Positions 9,518-19,852 are shown, counted from the stretch's first letter. The stretch: DNA of 64,000 nt from Pseudoalteromonas rubra (GCF_000967655.1 NZ_JXYA01000009.1:62001-126000); one strand, 5' to 3'. Numbers and translations are program-made. Notes: generated by a model from the letters alone, not told the origin.

Positions 9518-10297
9518 TTACACCGTACAACCAATCAGGTTGCACATCAGCTCTGTCATTTTCAGCCACTGAAACTCGTACTGAATAATAAAGTTCCCCA
9601 TCGTCATCCAGATGATCAACAAACCTGCCACCATAGTAAACGCAAATCCGACCGAGAAGATATTCATCTGCGGCGCGGCACGGGTCATTATGCCAAATGA
9701 CAAGTTAATCAACAGCATGGCCGTTAAAGGTGCCAAAGACAACGCCAGTGCCGTGGCAAACAACCAGCTCCCCCAGGTCACTATCAACCAATAGTTATCG
9801 GCCACCCACCAGGTACCGTCAATAGGCCAGGTCTGAAAGCTATAAACCACCATGTTAATCATCATCAGATGACCATTAAAGACAAAAAACAATAACGTAG
9901 CCAGGATCAGATAAAACTGACCAACAGCAGGTACACTCAGACCATTGGCGGGGTCAACCACGGACGCAAAACCCAGGCCTGTTTGCATTGCCAGGATCTG
10001 ACCCGCAACAATAAAGGTATTTAGCAACAATACCGAGGCGAAGCCAATTGCAACCCCAACAATGATTTCATGTGTCACCACCAAAATCATGGCAAAAGAA
10101 AATAAATCAGTAAACTGAGTCTGAGGGATAGCAGGTACAACCGCCACCGTTACCACAATCGACAGGGCAAGCTTCACTCGGGTAGGCACACTTTGCGCAC
10201 CCAAACCGGCCATGATCATGATCATTGAGCTGATCCGAACAAATGGCAACAGGTAGTCACTCAGCCACTGTATGATGATTGCAAAAGGGTACTCCAT
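9518..10297 (-). CDS. fliR: Flagellar export gate protein FliR
   Basis: Forms the inner-membrane export gate with FliP and FliQ. The 259-residue protein is almost entirely hydrophobic, with about six predicted membrane segments and the family segment NGHLMMINMVVYSF. It follows fliQ by 6 bp and precedes flhB, the canonical order. Confidence 0.97.
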   Translation of the reverse strand: MEYPFAIIIQWLSDYLLPFVRISSMIMIMAGLGAQSVPTRVKLALSIVVTVAVVPAIPQTQFTDLFSFAMILVVTHEIIVGVAIGFASVLLLNTFIVAGQILAMQTGLGFASVVDPANGLSVPAVGQFYLILATLLFFVFNGHLMMINMVVYSFQTWPIDGTWWVADNYWLIVTWGSWLFATALALSLAPLTAMLLINLSFGIMTRAAPQMNIFSVGFAFTMVAGLLIIWMTMGNFIIQYEFQWLKMTELMCNLIGCTV

Positions 10298-10303
10298 AGC
10301 AGA

Positions 10304-10573
10304 CTATCCCGCTATTTCAGGGATTTGCAGTACCAACTGGTTGAAGAAGTCCATCAGCACCTGAGTCATCCAATGACCACCATAGATGAGTGCCACAATG
10401 GTGATGATGAGCCTGGGCAAAAAGCTCAGAGTCTGTTCGTTGATTGACGTAGCAGCCTGGAACACCGCGACCACCAAACCTATCATCAGACCGGGGAGTA
10501 CAATGGCTGTCACCAGCTTGATAACAATAAAGAGCGAGTCACTGAGAATGTCGACAAAAACTTCTGGCTCCAT
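10304..10573 (-). CDS. fliQ: Flagellar export gate protein FliQ
   Basis: Small export-gate subunit of 89 residues with two membrane hairpins. Recognisable features are the GLMIGLVVAVFQAATSINEQTL segment and the second helix LPRLIITIVALIYGGHWM. It is 1 bp downstream of the fliP stop, which implies coupled translation. Confidence 0.97.
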   Translation of the reverse strand: MEPEVFVDILSDSLFIVIKLVTAIVLPGLMIGLVVAVFQAATSINEQTLSFLPRLIITIVALIYGGHWMTQVLMDFFNQLVLQIPEIAG

Positions 10574-10574
10574 A

Positions 10575-11315
10575 TTACACTCCTAAGCCAAAACTTCGCG
10601 CCAGCGTGCCCATGATCAAAGACCAGCCATCAACCAACACAAACAGCATAATCTTAAAGGGTAAAGCCACAATCATGGGCGACAGCATCATCATACCCAT
10701 AGCCATCAAGACACTGGCAACCACCAGGTCAACTATCAGGAAGGGGATAAAAAACATAAAGCCAATGATAAAAGCGGTCTGCAATTCGCTGGTAACAAAA
10801 GCCGGGATTATCACCACAAACGGGGTGTCTTCCGGGCTATCGAGTTTATCGTAACCGGCTATCTTGGCGAATGTTTCCAAATCCTTTATCCGGGTTTGGG
10901 AAAGCATAAATGCTTTGATAGGCTCTTTGGCTTCTTGCAATGCCTGGATCGACGTCAACTCTTCGTTCAAATAAGGTTGTACGGCGCGGTCGTTAATTTG
11001 ATTGAAGATTGGCGCCATAATAAAAAAGGTCAGAAACAGCGACATACCCACCAAGACCTGATTTGACGGCGATTGCTGTAAGCCAATTGCCTGACGCAAT
11101 ATCGCCAGTACCACAATGATGCGCGTAAACGAGGTCATCATAATCACAGCAGCCGGGATAAAGCTCAGTGCTGTCATGATGGCCAATACTTGCAGGGTTA
11201 CTGAGTATTCCTGAGAGCCATCCGGATTAGTTGTTACGCTCAGAGCCTCAATACCATCAGCAAAGGCATTTGATGCAAAGAAGAACACACTGATGAGGAG
11301 AAGAATTCGGACCAT
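10575..11315 (-). CDS. fliP: Flagellar export gate protein FliP
   Basis: Core of the export-gate pentamer. The 246 residues begin with a cleavable signal-like segment (residues 1 to about 19, ending SNAFA), as FliP is known to have. Family blocks follow: [17 protein letters not shown], the QSPSNQVL stretch, and C-terminal [26 protein letters not shown]. It begins 4 bp after fliO. Confidence 0.98.
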   Translation of the reverse strand: MVRILLLISVFFFASNAFADGIEALSVTTNPDGSQEYSVTLQVLAIMTALSFIPAAVIMMTSFTRIIVVLAILRQAIGLQQSPSNQVLVGMSLFLTFFIMAPIFNQINDRAVQPYLNEELTSIQALQEAKEPIKAFMLSQTRIKDLETFAKIAGYDKLDSPEDTPFVVIIPAFVTSELQTAFIIGFMFFIPFLIVDLVVASVLMAMGMMMLSPMIVALPFKIMLFVLVDGWSLIMGTLARSFGLGV

Positions 11316-11319
11316 AGGT

Positions 11320-11691
11320 TTATTTCTTATTGTTATTTGCGCCAGACATTAAGCGACTAAGTTCTTTAGCAAAAGGCGCTGTGGGTGTCACCTCTAACGG
11401 CGACTCTAACTGATATAAATAATTAATACTGTGTGGCGTGACACCGAGCAAGTGTTGCTTATCGTCAATTTCTATTACCAGCAGGCGCTCTTTACTACCT
11501 AGCGGTAAGCTGCGGATCACTTTAAAATCCTGGCTGTTACCCAGATTTGGGTTAAAGCGCTTAACCAGCAATGCCAACCCGATAATCGCTAGCACCACCA
11601 AAGCCAAAGACAGGCCAACCGATAATAGCTCACTGCTGAGCCCACTTGGTGGCTGCACTGCAGCCACACTGGAGAACATTAATACACTCAT
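11320..11691 (-). CDS. fliO: Flagellar protein FliO
   Basis: Assembly factor for the FliP-FliR complex. The 123 residues have one membrane segment (about residues 24-43, [21 protein letters not shown]). A small cytoplasmic domain follows with the FliO/MopB-like strand pattern ([18 protein letters not shown] and [12 protein letters not shown]). FliO diverges widely in sequence; the position between fliN and fliP is the stronger evidence. Confidence 0.92.
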   Translation of the reverse strand: MSVLMFSSVAAVQPPSGLSSELLSVGLSLALVVLAIIGLALLVKRFNPNLGNSQDFKVIRSLPLGSKERLLVIEIDDKQHLLGVTPHSINYLYQLESPLEVTPTAPFAKELSRLMSGANNNKK

Positions 11692-11702
11692 TCCCTGGGC
11701 TG

Positions 11703-12104
11703 CTAGCGAAGCTTTTTGATGCGTTCGACCTGGCTGATCACGTCAGTCAGGCGAATACCAAACTTATCGTTTACAACAACCACTTCACCGTGCGCAATCA
11801 AAGTGCCGTTAACCAATACATCCAGAGGTTCACCGGCAACCCTGTCCAGCTCAACAACGGAGCCCTGGTTTAACTGGAGTAAATTACGGATATTAATTTT
11901 AGAGCGGCCCACCTCCATCGAAATGGTGACCGGGATATCTAAAATTGTATCGAGTTTGCGCTTTTCATCCGCACTCAGATTAGCGCCACTGTCCTGTAAC
12001 TCTTCCAGTTCTGCAACTTCGGCTTCAGTACCGTCCTGGTCAGCTTCCTCGGCCTCTGCAAGTGCAGCCGCCCATTCGTCCATTGTATCTTGATCATCGC
12101 TCAT
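11703..12104 (-). CDS. fliN: Flagellar motor switch protein FliN
   Basis: C-ring protein and docking site for FliH. The 133 residues consist of an acidic N-terminal arm (residues 1-55) and a C-terminal SpoA domain beginning ILDIPVTISMEVG and including LLQLNQGSVVELDR and GIRLTDVI. Normal length and context, 28 bp after fliM and 11 bp before fliO. Confidence 0.97.
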   Translation of the reverse strand: MSDDQDTMDEWAAALAEAEEADQDGTEAEVAELEELQDSGANLSADEKRKLDTILDIPVTISMEVGRSKINIRNLLQLNQGSVVELDRVAGEPLDVLVNGTLIAHGEVVVVNDKFGIRLTDVISQVERIKKLR

Positions 12105-12132
12105 GCACTGACTACCTTAATTAACTTCTTCA

Positions 12133-13227
12133 TCACCAATCCAAATCCACACCTTCAGACAGGTGCAGATCTTCTTCTAATTCTGCCAATTCGGCATCCG
12201 AGTCCAGCTTCTTGCCGCCCTTTGTAAACACGTGAAGCTCAGACTTAACCGATTCAGGACGTTTAATCTTCTCACTGATCTGCAGCGCCACATTATCGCG
12301 GGAGCGCCCCATTTTAGCCCGAAACGTCGGCAGCTCCTCCACAAACACAGTGATATGCTCAGGCATTTCAACGGGGATAATATCACCCGCTTTCAACTGC
12401 ATAATTTGCTCCAAAGACAAGTCGACTTCCAGTAACTGTGTAGACAGCTCAACTTCAACATCCATAATTTCGTCACGCAGTGCCTTACTCCAACGCAGAT
12501 CCGTATCTTCCGTATCTGATTGAACACCGGCGTCGAGCAGTTCACGGATGGGTTCGAGCATCGAGTAAGGTAGGGAAATATGGAAGTCTCCGCCCCCGCC
12601 GTCCAGCTCAATGTGGAATGAGCTTATTACCACAACCTCGGTCGGTGACACTATGTTGGCCATCGCAGGGTTTACTTCTGAATCCAGGTATTCAAAAGAT
12701 ACATCCATAACCGGCGCCCAGGCTTCTTTGTAATCTTCAAAGATGATCTTGAGCAGCATCTGAACAATACGTCGCTCAGTTGGCGTAAATTCACGTCCTT
12801 CAATTTTCGCATGGTAACGGCCATCACCACCGAAGAAGTTATCTACCAGAATAAACACCAAACGGGCTTCCATGGTGATCAAACCGGTGCCCTTAAGCGG
12901 GCGAAAACGCACCATGTTCAAGCTGGTCGGTACAAACAAAGTGTGAATGTACTCGCCAAACTTGAGCATTTGTACACCATTGATTGACACTTCAGCGGTA
13001 CGACGCATCATATTGAACAGACTGATCCGCATATGCCGGGCAAATCGTTCGTTAACGATTTCCAGCGTTGGCATGCGACCACGAACGATTCTGTCCTGCG
13101 ACGAAAAGTCGTATTGTAAGGCGTTACTGGTCCCGCCATCGTCACTATCGGGAACCTCTTCTTCTTCGACTTCATCAACGCCATGCAATAAGGCATCGAT
13201 TTCGTCTTGTGATAATAAGTCGCTCAC
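12133..13227 (-). CDS. fliM: Flagellar motor switch protein FliM
   Basis: C-ring protein that binds CheY-P. The 364 residues begin MSDLLSQDEIDALLHG, the CheY-binding N-terminal peptide. A central CheC-like domain follows (GTGLITMEARLVFILVDNFFGG), then a C-terminal SpoA domain (VEVELSTQLLEVDLSLEQIMQLK). It starts 9 bp after fliL. Confidence 0.98.
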   Translation of the reverse strand: MSDLLSQDEIDALLHGVDEVEEEEVPDSDDGGTSNALQYDFSSQDRIVRGRMPTLEIVNERFARHMRISLFNMMRRTAEVSINGVQMLKFGEYIHTLFVPTSLNMVRFRPLKGTGLITMEARLVFILVDNFFGGDGRYHAKIEGREFTPTERRIVQMLLKIIFEDYKEAWAPVMDVSFEYLDSEVNPAMANIVSPTEVVVISSFHIELDGGGGDFHISLPYSMLEPIRELLDAGVQSDTEDTDLRWSKALRDEIMDVEVELSTQLLEVDLSLEQIMQLKAGDIIPVEMPEHITVFVEELPTFRAKMGRSRDNVALQISEKIKRPESVKSELHVFTKGGKKLDSDAELAELEEDLHLSEGVDLDW

Positions 13228-13236
13228 TGACTCTTC

Positions 13237-13761
13237 CTACTGCATTACAAAACCGGTAAATAACACACGCTCAACTACCTTGCTGCCCTCAACGCTTTCC
13301 ATTGCGGCCTGCACTTTATCCAGCGCGCTCAGACGTAAGGTCTCTTTACCTGCACTGGTACTCAATTCATCAGCGGTTGTGGTGGAAAACACACTTAACA
13401 GGGTGCCTTCAATCAGAGGAATATGCTTCTTGGCCACCTCTTCATTGACGTCGCCCCGCACCAGCAGCTGTACTTTAATTTGCACTATGCGGTCGCGACT
13501 CGCGCCTGGCACGTTAAACACAAAAGGACGAGGCATAGCGACATACAACGCACTGCCCGTTTGAGCAGCATTTTGCTGCGATGCCTGTACCTGCTGTTCG
13601 GTCGTTTCTTCTGCCAGCGATTCGGGCGCCTCATCTGACCCTGCAAATAAAAAGTAGCCCGCAACTGCGGCTAAAACAACAACCACAGCCGCAATAATAA
13701 TGATTAATTTCTTCTTCGAGCCACCGGTTTCTTCTATTTCTAAATCGCTTTCTTCTGCCAT
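13237..13761 (-). CDS. fliL: Flagellar basal body-associated protein FliL
   Basis: Single-pass inner-membrane protein that supports the stator ring. The 174 residues show a short acidic cytoplasmic end, one membrane helix (about residues 17-40, KKLIIIIAAVVVVLAAVAGYFLF), an acidic/Gln linker and a periplasmic FliL domain ending KVVERVLFTGFVMQ. It is followed after 9 bp by fliM. Confidence 0.97.
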   Translation of the reverse strand: MAEESDLEIEETGGSKKKLIIIIAAVVVVLAAVAGYFLFAGSDEAPESLAEETTEQQVQASQQNAAQTGSALYVAMPRPFVFNVPGASRDRIVQIKVQLLVRGDVNEEVAKKHIPLIEGTLLSVFSTTTADELSTSAGKETLRLSALDKVQAAMESVEGSKVVERVLFTGFVMQ

Positions 13762-13805
13762 TGTCGCGCTTCTTTAACTCACTGTAACCTTAATCATAGC
13801 AGCTG

Positions 13806-16016
13806 TTACGCATAGTAATCTATTGCAGAATCACTTTGCCGCCTGCTAGTTGTTGATTGTTGGCCGTTATTTTGCGCTTCACTGCCATTATTAGCAAGTG
13901 TTCCATGACCTTGCGATGATTCCTGATGCTGTTGTTCACCGCCTTGTCCTTGTTGAATGTTACTTTCTCCAAGCTGGATCCCTTGCTCTGCCAGCATCTC
14001 CCTGAGTTTTGGCATGGACTGTTCAAGCTGTTCTTTCGCTTGCTGGTTTTGCACAACAAAGTTAACCTGAGCCTGCTCTCCCTCCGAGCGTATACGTATC
14101 TGCATACTGCCCAATTCAGGTGGATCTAAGCGGATCTCAGCTTCCTTGTTATTGATATTCAGCATCATATTGACGCGCTCTTGTAAGGCTTTCACCGCAT
14201 CATTTCTTGCAATATTTATGGCCTGACTGACGGCAGGGTCGGTCTGCATGGCTTTTTGGTTCACTGCACTTTGCTGGTTAACCTGCTGGGTTTGACGGAC
14301 CTGCTCAACTTGTGCCAGTACCTCATTAAACTCATGCTTTAACCCATCATCGACACGCTCGCCACGAATGGCTTTAAAGATATTTTCTATGGGTGCTGGC
14401 ACGGCGCTGCGCTGCTGCGAATTTTGCTGCTCAGACTGCCCCCCCTCTTTTTTTAGCTGCGCTAACTCTGGGTGTTCACTATCGAGCGGCTCGCTTGCAA
14501 CCGCTTGCTGCTGCACGTCTTTGAGCTGCGATTTTTGTTCTGCGTTACCCACAGCCGACTGACTTACCGCAGCACTCTGTTTGTTCACCTTATCTGGTGA
14601 AACCGGATCTGCTACTTTTGCGGCTTTGCTGTCTTTTTCAGATGTAGCAAGCTGCTCAGTATTATTGTTTTGCACTTGCTGATCAGTTTGAGCTGGCTGT
14701 TTGGCCACCGTCGCTGTCATGTCCTGAGCTTTGTTTGCCCCCGCCAGTTGGGGCTTCACACCCAACTCTTGCAGCAACTGTTCGGCTTTCGCGCGATGCT
14801 CAGGGTCGCTCAGCTCACCACTGTCCAGCTGAGACTGAAGATTCGTTGCCAGTGTCTGCTTTTGCTGCGGCGTCAATGCGTCAACCATCCCTTTCAGATC
14901 ACTTGTGCTGGTTGCATTGCTAAGCTGCTGAGGCTGAGCTGGTTGGGGTGTTTTGATTGCCTTGTCTGCACTAGCCCCCTGGGCGTCATCGCCCTGTGGC
15001 GTTGTGATCACCGGGCCGATTTGCTCGCCAGGGCGCTGAGTAACTTGACCAGTCAAAGGTTGTGCCTCGCCCGCGTATTTATGCACTGCACTTTGTGCTG
15101 ATGCTTGCTCACGCAGCGGTGCCTCTGAGGTCACAGCCTTACCCGCTGGCAATGCCTGCTCTGCTTGTAGTGGCTTAGTCTGCGCTGCGTGCTTCTGCTC
15201 ATCGGTCGACGTTACGTTTACCGCATTTTTAATATCGCCTGTACTGCCTGACTTTAACGCTTCTGTCAGCCCGGCAGCCTTTGCTTCTCCTTTCACAGGC
15301 TGATTATCCGCTTGTGCAGGCAAAGCAGCATCGCTTGGTTGCGTGATCACCGGTCCCACTCGTTCAACGCGTTTGGCAATCACCAGCTCATCAACACCCT
15401 CAGCCTGCGTCTTACCCTCCATAGATTTCGCACCTGCATGGCTAGGTGCGCTTGTCAGTGACGCTTTTGTATCAGTGAGTTCAGGGTCCTGGGCCTCATC
15501 GACTTGCCCTGCAGGCGCAGGTACGACTGGCCCGATATTATCGCCAGGCTGTTTACCTTCAGGTGGCATTACCAGGGCTTCTTTGCCCAGATAGTCTTTC
15601 AGTGCTTTGGGCACAGGTGCCAGGTTATGTGCAACGTCAGTGCTTTGTGCATTGGATGAGGTGATCTGAGCAAGCAGATCATCGGCATCGCTGTTTGAAC
15701 CAGCAGCTGCGCCCGATTGGCCTACTGTCTGACCAGGTAGCTCAGAATCATCGAGTTTTAACGGTTCGTCCGGCGCAGCTTTTTTATTCGTCGGTACGTC
15801 ACTGGTATCCAAACCCAGACGGCGGTCCAGGCCTCCCGGCAAAGGAATATACTCCTGCGTCTCATCGGTGTCTGACTGTTGAGCCTCGTCGCTACTGTCT
15901 TGCTCTGCCTGAGCCAACATAGCGAGAAAGCCCGAGTCCTCGGACTGTTCCGTTTGATCCTTTCCCTTCGCCGAAACTCCGTTATTGATTGCTACTTCTA
16001 GCGAAACATTGACCAT
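13806..16016 (-). CDS. fliK: Flagellar hook-length control protein FliK
   Basis: Secreted ruler that measures hook length and triggers the FlhB specificity switch. At 736 residues it is long for the family, and most of it is Gln/Ala/Ser/Asp-rich low-complexity sequence. The conserved FliK C-terminal domain (about residues 600-690) carries the hallmark LDPPELGSMQIRIR and a following KLREMLAEQGIQLGESNIQQG. The N-terminal region repeats a GPV(I/V)xxP element three times (near residues 155, 220 and 336). Its own RpoN promoter at 16084-16099 separates it from fliE-J. Confidence 0.95.
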   Translation of the reverse strand: MVNVSLEVAINNGVSAKGKDQTEQSEDSGFLAMLAQAEQDSSDEAQQSDTDETQEYIPLPGGLDRRLGLDTSDVPTNKKAAPDEPLKLDDSELPGQTVGQSGAAAGSNSDADDLLAQITSSNAQSTDVAHNLAPVPKALKDYLGKEALVMPPEGKQPGDNIGPVVPAPAGQVDEAQDPELTDTKASLTSAPSHAGAKSMEGKTQAEGVDELVIAKRVERVGPVITQPSDAALPAQADNQPVKGEAKAAGLTEALKSGSTGDIKNAVNVTSTDEQKHAAQTKPLQAEQALPAGKAVTSEAPLREQASAQSAVHKYAGEAQPLTGQVTQRPGEQIGPVITTPQGDDAQGASADKAIKTPQPAQPQQLSNATSTSDLKGMVDALTPQQKQTLATNLQSQLDSGELSDPEHRAKAEQLLQELGVKPQLAGANKAQDMTATVAKQPAQTDQQVQNNNTEQLATSEKDSKAAKVADPVSPDKVNKQSAAVSQSAVGNAEQKSQLKDVQQQAVASEPLDSEHPELAQLKKEGGQSEQQNSQQRSAVPAPIENIFKAIRGERVDDGLKHEFNEVLAQVEQVRQTQQVNQQSAVNQKAMQTDPAVSQAINIARNDAVKALQERVNMMLNINNKEAEIRLDPPELGSMQIRIRSEGEQAQVNFVVQNQQAKEQLEQSMPKLREMLAEQGIQLGESNIQQGQGGEQQHQESSQGHGTLANNGSEAQNNGQQSTTSRRQSDSAIDYYA

Positions 16017-16083
16017 ACTGTCACCTTCATATGCGGCAAGTTTGCGCCGCTAACCGGATTAAATTGATTTACAGGGTTGATAT

Positions 16084-16099
16084 TGCAAAAAACAGGCCA
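16084..16099 (-). promoter_or_regulatory. RpoN promoter of fliK
   Basis: Minus-strand TGGCCTGTTTTTTGCA has GG-N10-GC with TGGC and TTGCA half-sites. It sits in the 84-bp gap between the fliJ stop and the fliK ATG. In Vibrio cholerae the fliK-to-flhB operon is known to be RpoN/FlrC-dependent, which agrees. Confidence 0.65.
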
Positions 16100-16100
16100 T

Positions 16101-16547
16101 TTATTGTGCTTGTTTGCGCCGCATAAAAATATTAGTGGCAAACTCGTCCAGCATCTTCTGCTCGGCTTTGGCCAGCTTTTGCTGATGCTCCAGTGCTTTT
16201 TTCTCTATCAGCTTGGCAATTGCTTTGGCCTTAACTTGTTGCTCAAGCCATAACTTGCGGCGCTGGTCGACCACGCGCTTAGCCGTTGCCACTGTGCTTG
16301 CCTGCTGTGTGATGGCTTGTTCAATTTTGTTAATAAAGGCGTGATACTGGCCAAACCCGGCGCTCGATAAACCTTGCAGGGCTTTTTGGTGCAGCTGTTG
16401 ACTATACTCAAGGCGAAAATCATTCAAACCATTGAGCTTTTGCTGGTTGGCATGAAAGTTCTGCTCAGCCTGAATAAAGTTAAGACGCAGTTTTTCTTCT
16501 TTTTCGCTTTCCAGTTTGTAAAGCAAATCGAGTTTGTTATTTGCCAT
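16101..16547 (-). CDS. fliJ: Flagellar export chaperone FliJ
   Basis: Small coiled-coil protein that joins FliI to FlhA in the export motor. From the ATG at 16547 it has 148 residues beginning [13 protein letters not shown] and is helical and charged throughout. I chose this start because its A overlaps the fliI stop (TAATG). A longer in-frame reading would begin inside fliI with a non-conserved peptide. Sequence conservation in FliJ is low; length, coiled-coil character and position define it. Confidence 0.94.
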   Translation of the reverse strand: MANNKLDLLYKLESEKEEKLRLNFIQAEQNFHANQQKLNGLNDFRLEYSQQLHQKALQGLSSAGFGQYHAFINKIEQAITQQASTVATAKRVVDQRRKLWLEQQVKAKAIAKLIEKKALEHQQKLAKAEQKMLDEFATNIFMRRKQAQ

Positions 16548-17890
16548 TAGCCTTGTCCCAGAAGTTGTGCCAGACCTTGCAGACATTCGTCATAATGCAG
16601 CACGTCTTTCATTCCCTGCTGCAAGAAGGCATTAATATTCGGCATCATGTTGATGGCCTGATCCAGCATAGGGTCACTGCCCTGCTGATAAGCCCCTAAA
16701 GTGATCATGTCTTTATTTTGCTGGTACATAGAATAAACCTGTTTAAGCACCCGAGCCTGTTGCATATGGCTCTCAGACACCACCTGCGGCATCACCCGCG
16801 AAATCGACTTTTCAATATCAATGGCCGGATAGTGGCCGCTGTCTGCCAGGTCCCGTGACAACACGATGTGCCCATCAAGAATAGCCCGGGCAGAATCGGC
16901 AATGGGGTCCTGCATGTCATCCCCCTCACTCAGTACCGTGAAGAAGGCTGTGATTGAGCCCTGCCCCTCGCCTCCGTTACCTGCGCGCTCTACCAGCGCC
17001 GGCAACTTAGCAAATACAGATGGCGGATACCCTTTGGTGGCCGGTGGCTCTCCCACCGCCAGGGCAATTTCCCGCTGTGCCATGGCGTAGCGGGTCACCG
17101 AGTCGAGCAGTAACAGCACGTTCAGCCCCTGATCGCGAAAATATTCCGCAATGGTTACTGCACTTTCACAGCCCTTGAGCCGCATCAGCGGCGAAGCATC
17201 AGCCGGTGCGGCAACCACCACAGAGCGTCGCCGCCCTTCTACACCCAGGATCTCATCTATGAATTCTTTTACTTCCCGGCCCCGTTCACCAACCAGACCG
17301 ACCACAATCACATCCGCCTCACTGCCGCGCGTCATCATGCCAAGCAACACAGATTTACCCACACCACTACCTGCAAACAGACCCATCCGCTGCCCCTGGC
17401 CTACAGTAACAATGGAATTAATGGCACGTACACCCACATCCATCGGCTCTTTGATTGGGCGTCTGGCCAGCGGGTTTATGGCTGCCTGAGCGAATTTGAG
17501 GTGGGTTTCTGCTTCAATCGGTCCGAGGCCATCCAGTGGGCGTCCCAGTCCGTCGACTACTCGACCTAACAGGCTCATCCCCACCGGCAAACCAGCCTCT
17601 TTGATCTGTGGGATCACACGGGCACCCGGCAGGACACCAGAAATATGATCATTGGGCATCAGATAGAGGGTATCCTGGTTAAATCCGATGACTTCGGCAT
17701 CAACAAATCCGCGGATGGTTTCTATCTTACACTGGCTGCCGACCGGGGCATTGAGCCCCCTCGCTTCAAGCGTGAGGCCGACTACCCGAGTCAGGCTGCC
17801 CGCTACAGCAACGCCATAAGGCTGGATATGTTTTTGAAATTTTTGCAGGCGTTCAGCCAGGGGCGGTTGTGTCGAACTGGATACGGTCAT
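16547..17890 (-). CDS. fliI: Flagellar export ATPase FliI
   Basis: Hexameric F1-like ATPase that energises flagellar protein export. The 447 residues include Walker A GSGVGKS (residues 174-180), the export ATPase signature [15 protein letters not shown], Walker [21 protein letters not shown], and [19 protein letters not shown]. It shares one base with fliJ and lies 102 bp downstream of fliH, the largest internal gap in this operon. Confidence 0.98.
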   Translation of the reverse strand: MTVSSSTQPPLAERLQKFQKHIQPYGVAVAGSLTRVVGLTLEARGLNAPVGSQCKIETIRGFVDAEVIGFNQDTLYLMPNDHISGVLPGARVIPQIKEAGLPVGMSLLGRVVDGLGRPLDGLGPIEAETHLKFAQAAINPLARRPIKEPMDVGVRAINSIVTVGQGQRMGLFAGSGVGKSVLLGMMTRGSEADVIVVGLVGERGREVKEFIDEILGVEGRRRSVVVAAPADASPLMRLKGCESAVTIAEYFRDQGLNVLLLLDSVTRYAMAQREIALAVGEPPATKGYPPSVFAKLPALVERAGNGGEGQGSITAFFTVLSEGDDMQDPIADSARAILDGHIVLSRDLADSGHYPAIDIEKSISRVMPQVVSESHMQQARVLKQVYSMYQQNKDMITLGAYQQGSDPMLDQAINMMPNINAFLQQGMKDVLHYDECLQGLAQLLGQG

Positions 17891-17992
17891 TTGCTATCGG
17901 TGAAAAAATTCAGATAACTCACTCATGCAAAAAGCTAACCAACATTTAGTTTAGTGCGATGCTCGGTTAGCTACACCGCACTATGGTATGGC

Positions 17993-18808
17993 TCAGGTGT
18001 CTACGCCGCTACCCTGTAAAAAGCTGCCAAGCACCTCACTGATGCGGTTTTTGAGGCTTAAGTCGATGGAGGACTCCGGCGTTCTGATCTGGCAGCCACC
18101 GCGTTCCAGGGTTGGCTCAGGCACGAGCTGCCAGTGTTGCTCGGCAATGGTTTCTTCGCCATATGCTTCTTTGACCAGCGCCAGGTCATCAGGGTGTAAA
18201 TTGATCCGCATCTGCGTATCATGCAAAGGTAAGGCGTCAATCCCTTTCTTCAGCGCCTGTAAAATCAGCTCCGGACGCGCCTTCACCTGCTCAAAAATCA
18301 CTTGCTCTGCCAATAAATTGACGAGTTGCAATAATTGCTTTTCAGCGGCTTCATCTATCTGACGCAGAGGGTTTTGGGTGGCATCCAGTAACGCAGACAA
18401 TGACTGCAATCGCTCTTCAATGAGCGGCTTTGCTTCTTCTATGCCCTGCTCCTTACCAAGCGTGACACCTTCTTTGTAGCCGGCTTCTTTGCCTTCACTG
18501 ACGCCTTTGTCAAAGCCCTCAATATAGCCCTGTTCATGGCCCTGCTTAAGGCCTTCTTCGTAAGCGTCCTGTCTGATCTGCTCGAGCTCCTCAAGTGTCA
18601 GTGTTGGAACGGCTTCTTCTTCAGGCTCAGGTTCGGCGTGTTTAACTTTTTGCTGATAAACCTCCTCAAGCGGCGTCCCCATTGCGGTTGAACGCCCGGA
18701 ATACTTGCTCAGATCCTGTTCTACATCCGGGATCGGCCAGTTTTCTAACAGTTCGTCCAAGGCGTCGGAGCTCACAGGTTTACCACGATATAACTTTTTC
18801 TCAGCCAT
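17993..18808 (-). CDS. fliH: Flagellar export regulator FliH
   Basis: Negative regulator and stator-like partner of FliI. The 271-residue protein has an acidic N-terminal region, then a helix of small-residue repeats with Gly at every fourth position or close to it (GLKQGHEQGYIEGFDKG and onward, about residues 82-125). This is the GxxxG repeat known in FliH. A C-terminal FliH/YscL domain follows (LAEQVIFEQVKARPELIL, then INLHPDDLALVKE). It begins 3 bp after fliG. Confidence 0.96.
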   Translation of the reverse strand: MAEKKLYRGKPVSSDALDELLENWPIPDVEQDLSKYSGRSTAMGTPLEEVYQQKVKHAEPEPEEEAVPTLTLEELEQIRQDAYEEGLKQGHEQGYIEGFDKGVSEGKEAGYKEGVTLGKEQGIEEAKPLIEERLQSLSALLDATQNPLRQIDEAAEKQLLQLVNLLAEQVIFEQVKARPELILQALKKGIDALPLHDTQMRINLHPDDLALVKEAYGEETIAEQHWQLVPEPTLERGGCQIRTPESSIDLSLKNRISEVLGSFLQGSGVDT

Positions 18809-18811
18809 GGC

Positions 18812-19852
18812 TTACAGGAACTCCTCACCACCACCACCACCGAGCATAATTTCACCCGAGTCGGCAAGACGTCTGGCTGTGGCCAGGATCTCTTTCTGCG
18901 CAGCTTCAACTTCACTGATCCTAACTGGTGGCATGGCTTCCAGATCATCGGCCATCATTTCTGCGGCACGTTTAGACATGTTCTTCATGATCTTGTCTTT
19001 CAGAGAGTCATCGGCACCTTTGATGGCCTTCATCAATACATCCTGCTGTACTTCACGTAGAATCGCCTGAATACCTCTATCTTCAACATCCATAAGGTTT
19101 TCAAAGACAAACATCAGATCCTGAATTTGCTGCGACATTTCTTCATCATGTTCACGGATAGAGTCCATCAGCTGACCTTCGATGTTGGTATCCAGATAGT
19201 TCATAATGTCGGCAGCGGCTTTCAGGCCACCCATTTTCGCAGCCTGCGCACCAGCTTGACCGGCAAACTGTTTCTCCATGATTTCATTCAGCTCTTGCAG
19301 TGCAGCGGGTTGTACTTCTTCGAGGTTGGCGATACGCATTGTCAGGTCTAAGCGAACCTTCTCAGGGAACTGAGCAAGTATCTCAGCCGATTGCTCCGGC
19401 TCCAGATAGGATAATACGATTGTCTGGATCTGCGGGTGCTCGTTACGGATGATGTTAGCCACCTGTTTGGAGTCCATCCATTTCAATGAGTCCAGGCCTT
19501 TAGCACCTGAGCCCATCACAATCTGGTCGATCAGGCTGGCTGCTTTGTCTTCACCCAGTGCCGCAGTCAGTGCCTTCTTAATGAAGTCCTCAGACTGGAA
19601 GCCGATGGTACTGAAGCTTTGGATCTGCTCGATAAACAGGTTGTGCACCGCACTTATTTTGGCCTGCGATAAGTCATCGAGTGCCGCCATCGCCATACCC
19701 ACTTTTTGCACCTGCTTGGGTTCCAGATGCTTCAATATCTGGGCAGCATCTTCTTCCGTCAGGCTCAGTAGCAGGATGGCAGCCTTATCGACCCCATCCA
19801 GTTTGTCTACATCAAATGCCGGCGGCAGTTGTTTTTGTTCTTCATCACTCAT
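18812..19852 (-). CDS. fliG: Flagellar motor switch protein FliG
   Basis: C-ring protein that contacts the stator and generates torque. The 346 residues contain the three FliG domains: N-terminal FliF-binding (LDGVDKAAILLLSLTEEDAAQILKHL), middle EHPQ-containing domain (RNEHPQIQTIVLSYL), and C-terminal charged ridge (LMFVFENLMDVEDRGIQAILREV, near residues 245-270). It overlaps the fliF 3' end by 8 bp. Confidence 0.98.
   Translation of the reverse strand: MSDEEQKQLPPAFDVDKLDGVDKAAILLLSLTEEDAAQILKHLEPKQVQKVGMAMAALDDLSQAKISAVHNLFIEQIQSFSTIGFQSEDFIKKALTAALGEDKAASLIDQIVMGSGAKGLDSLKWMDSKQVANIIRNEHPQIQTIVLSYLEPEQSAEILAQFPEKVRLDLTMRIANLEEVQPAALQELNEIMEKQFAGQAGAQAAKMGGLKAAADIMNYLDTNIEGQLMDSIREHDEEMSQQIQDLMFVFENLMDVEDRGIQAILREVQQDVLMKAIKGADDSLKDKIMKNMSKRAAEMMADDLEAMPPVRISEVEAAQKEILATARRLADSGEIMLGGGGGEEFL

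Noticed and set aside
12947..13564. Plus-strand reading frame of 205 codons opposite fliM and fliL
   Set aside because: Antisense shadow, Ser/Thr-rich with no family signature.
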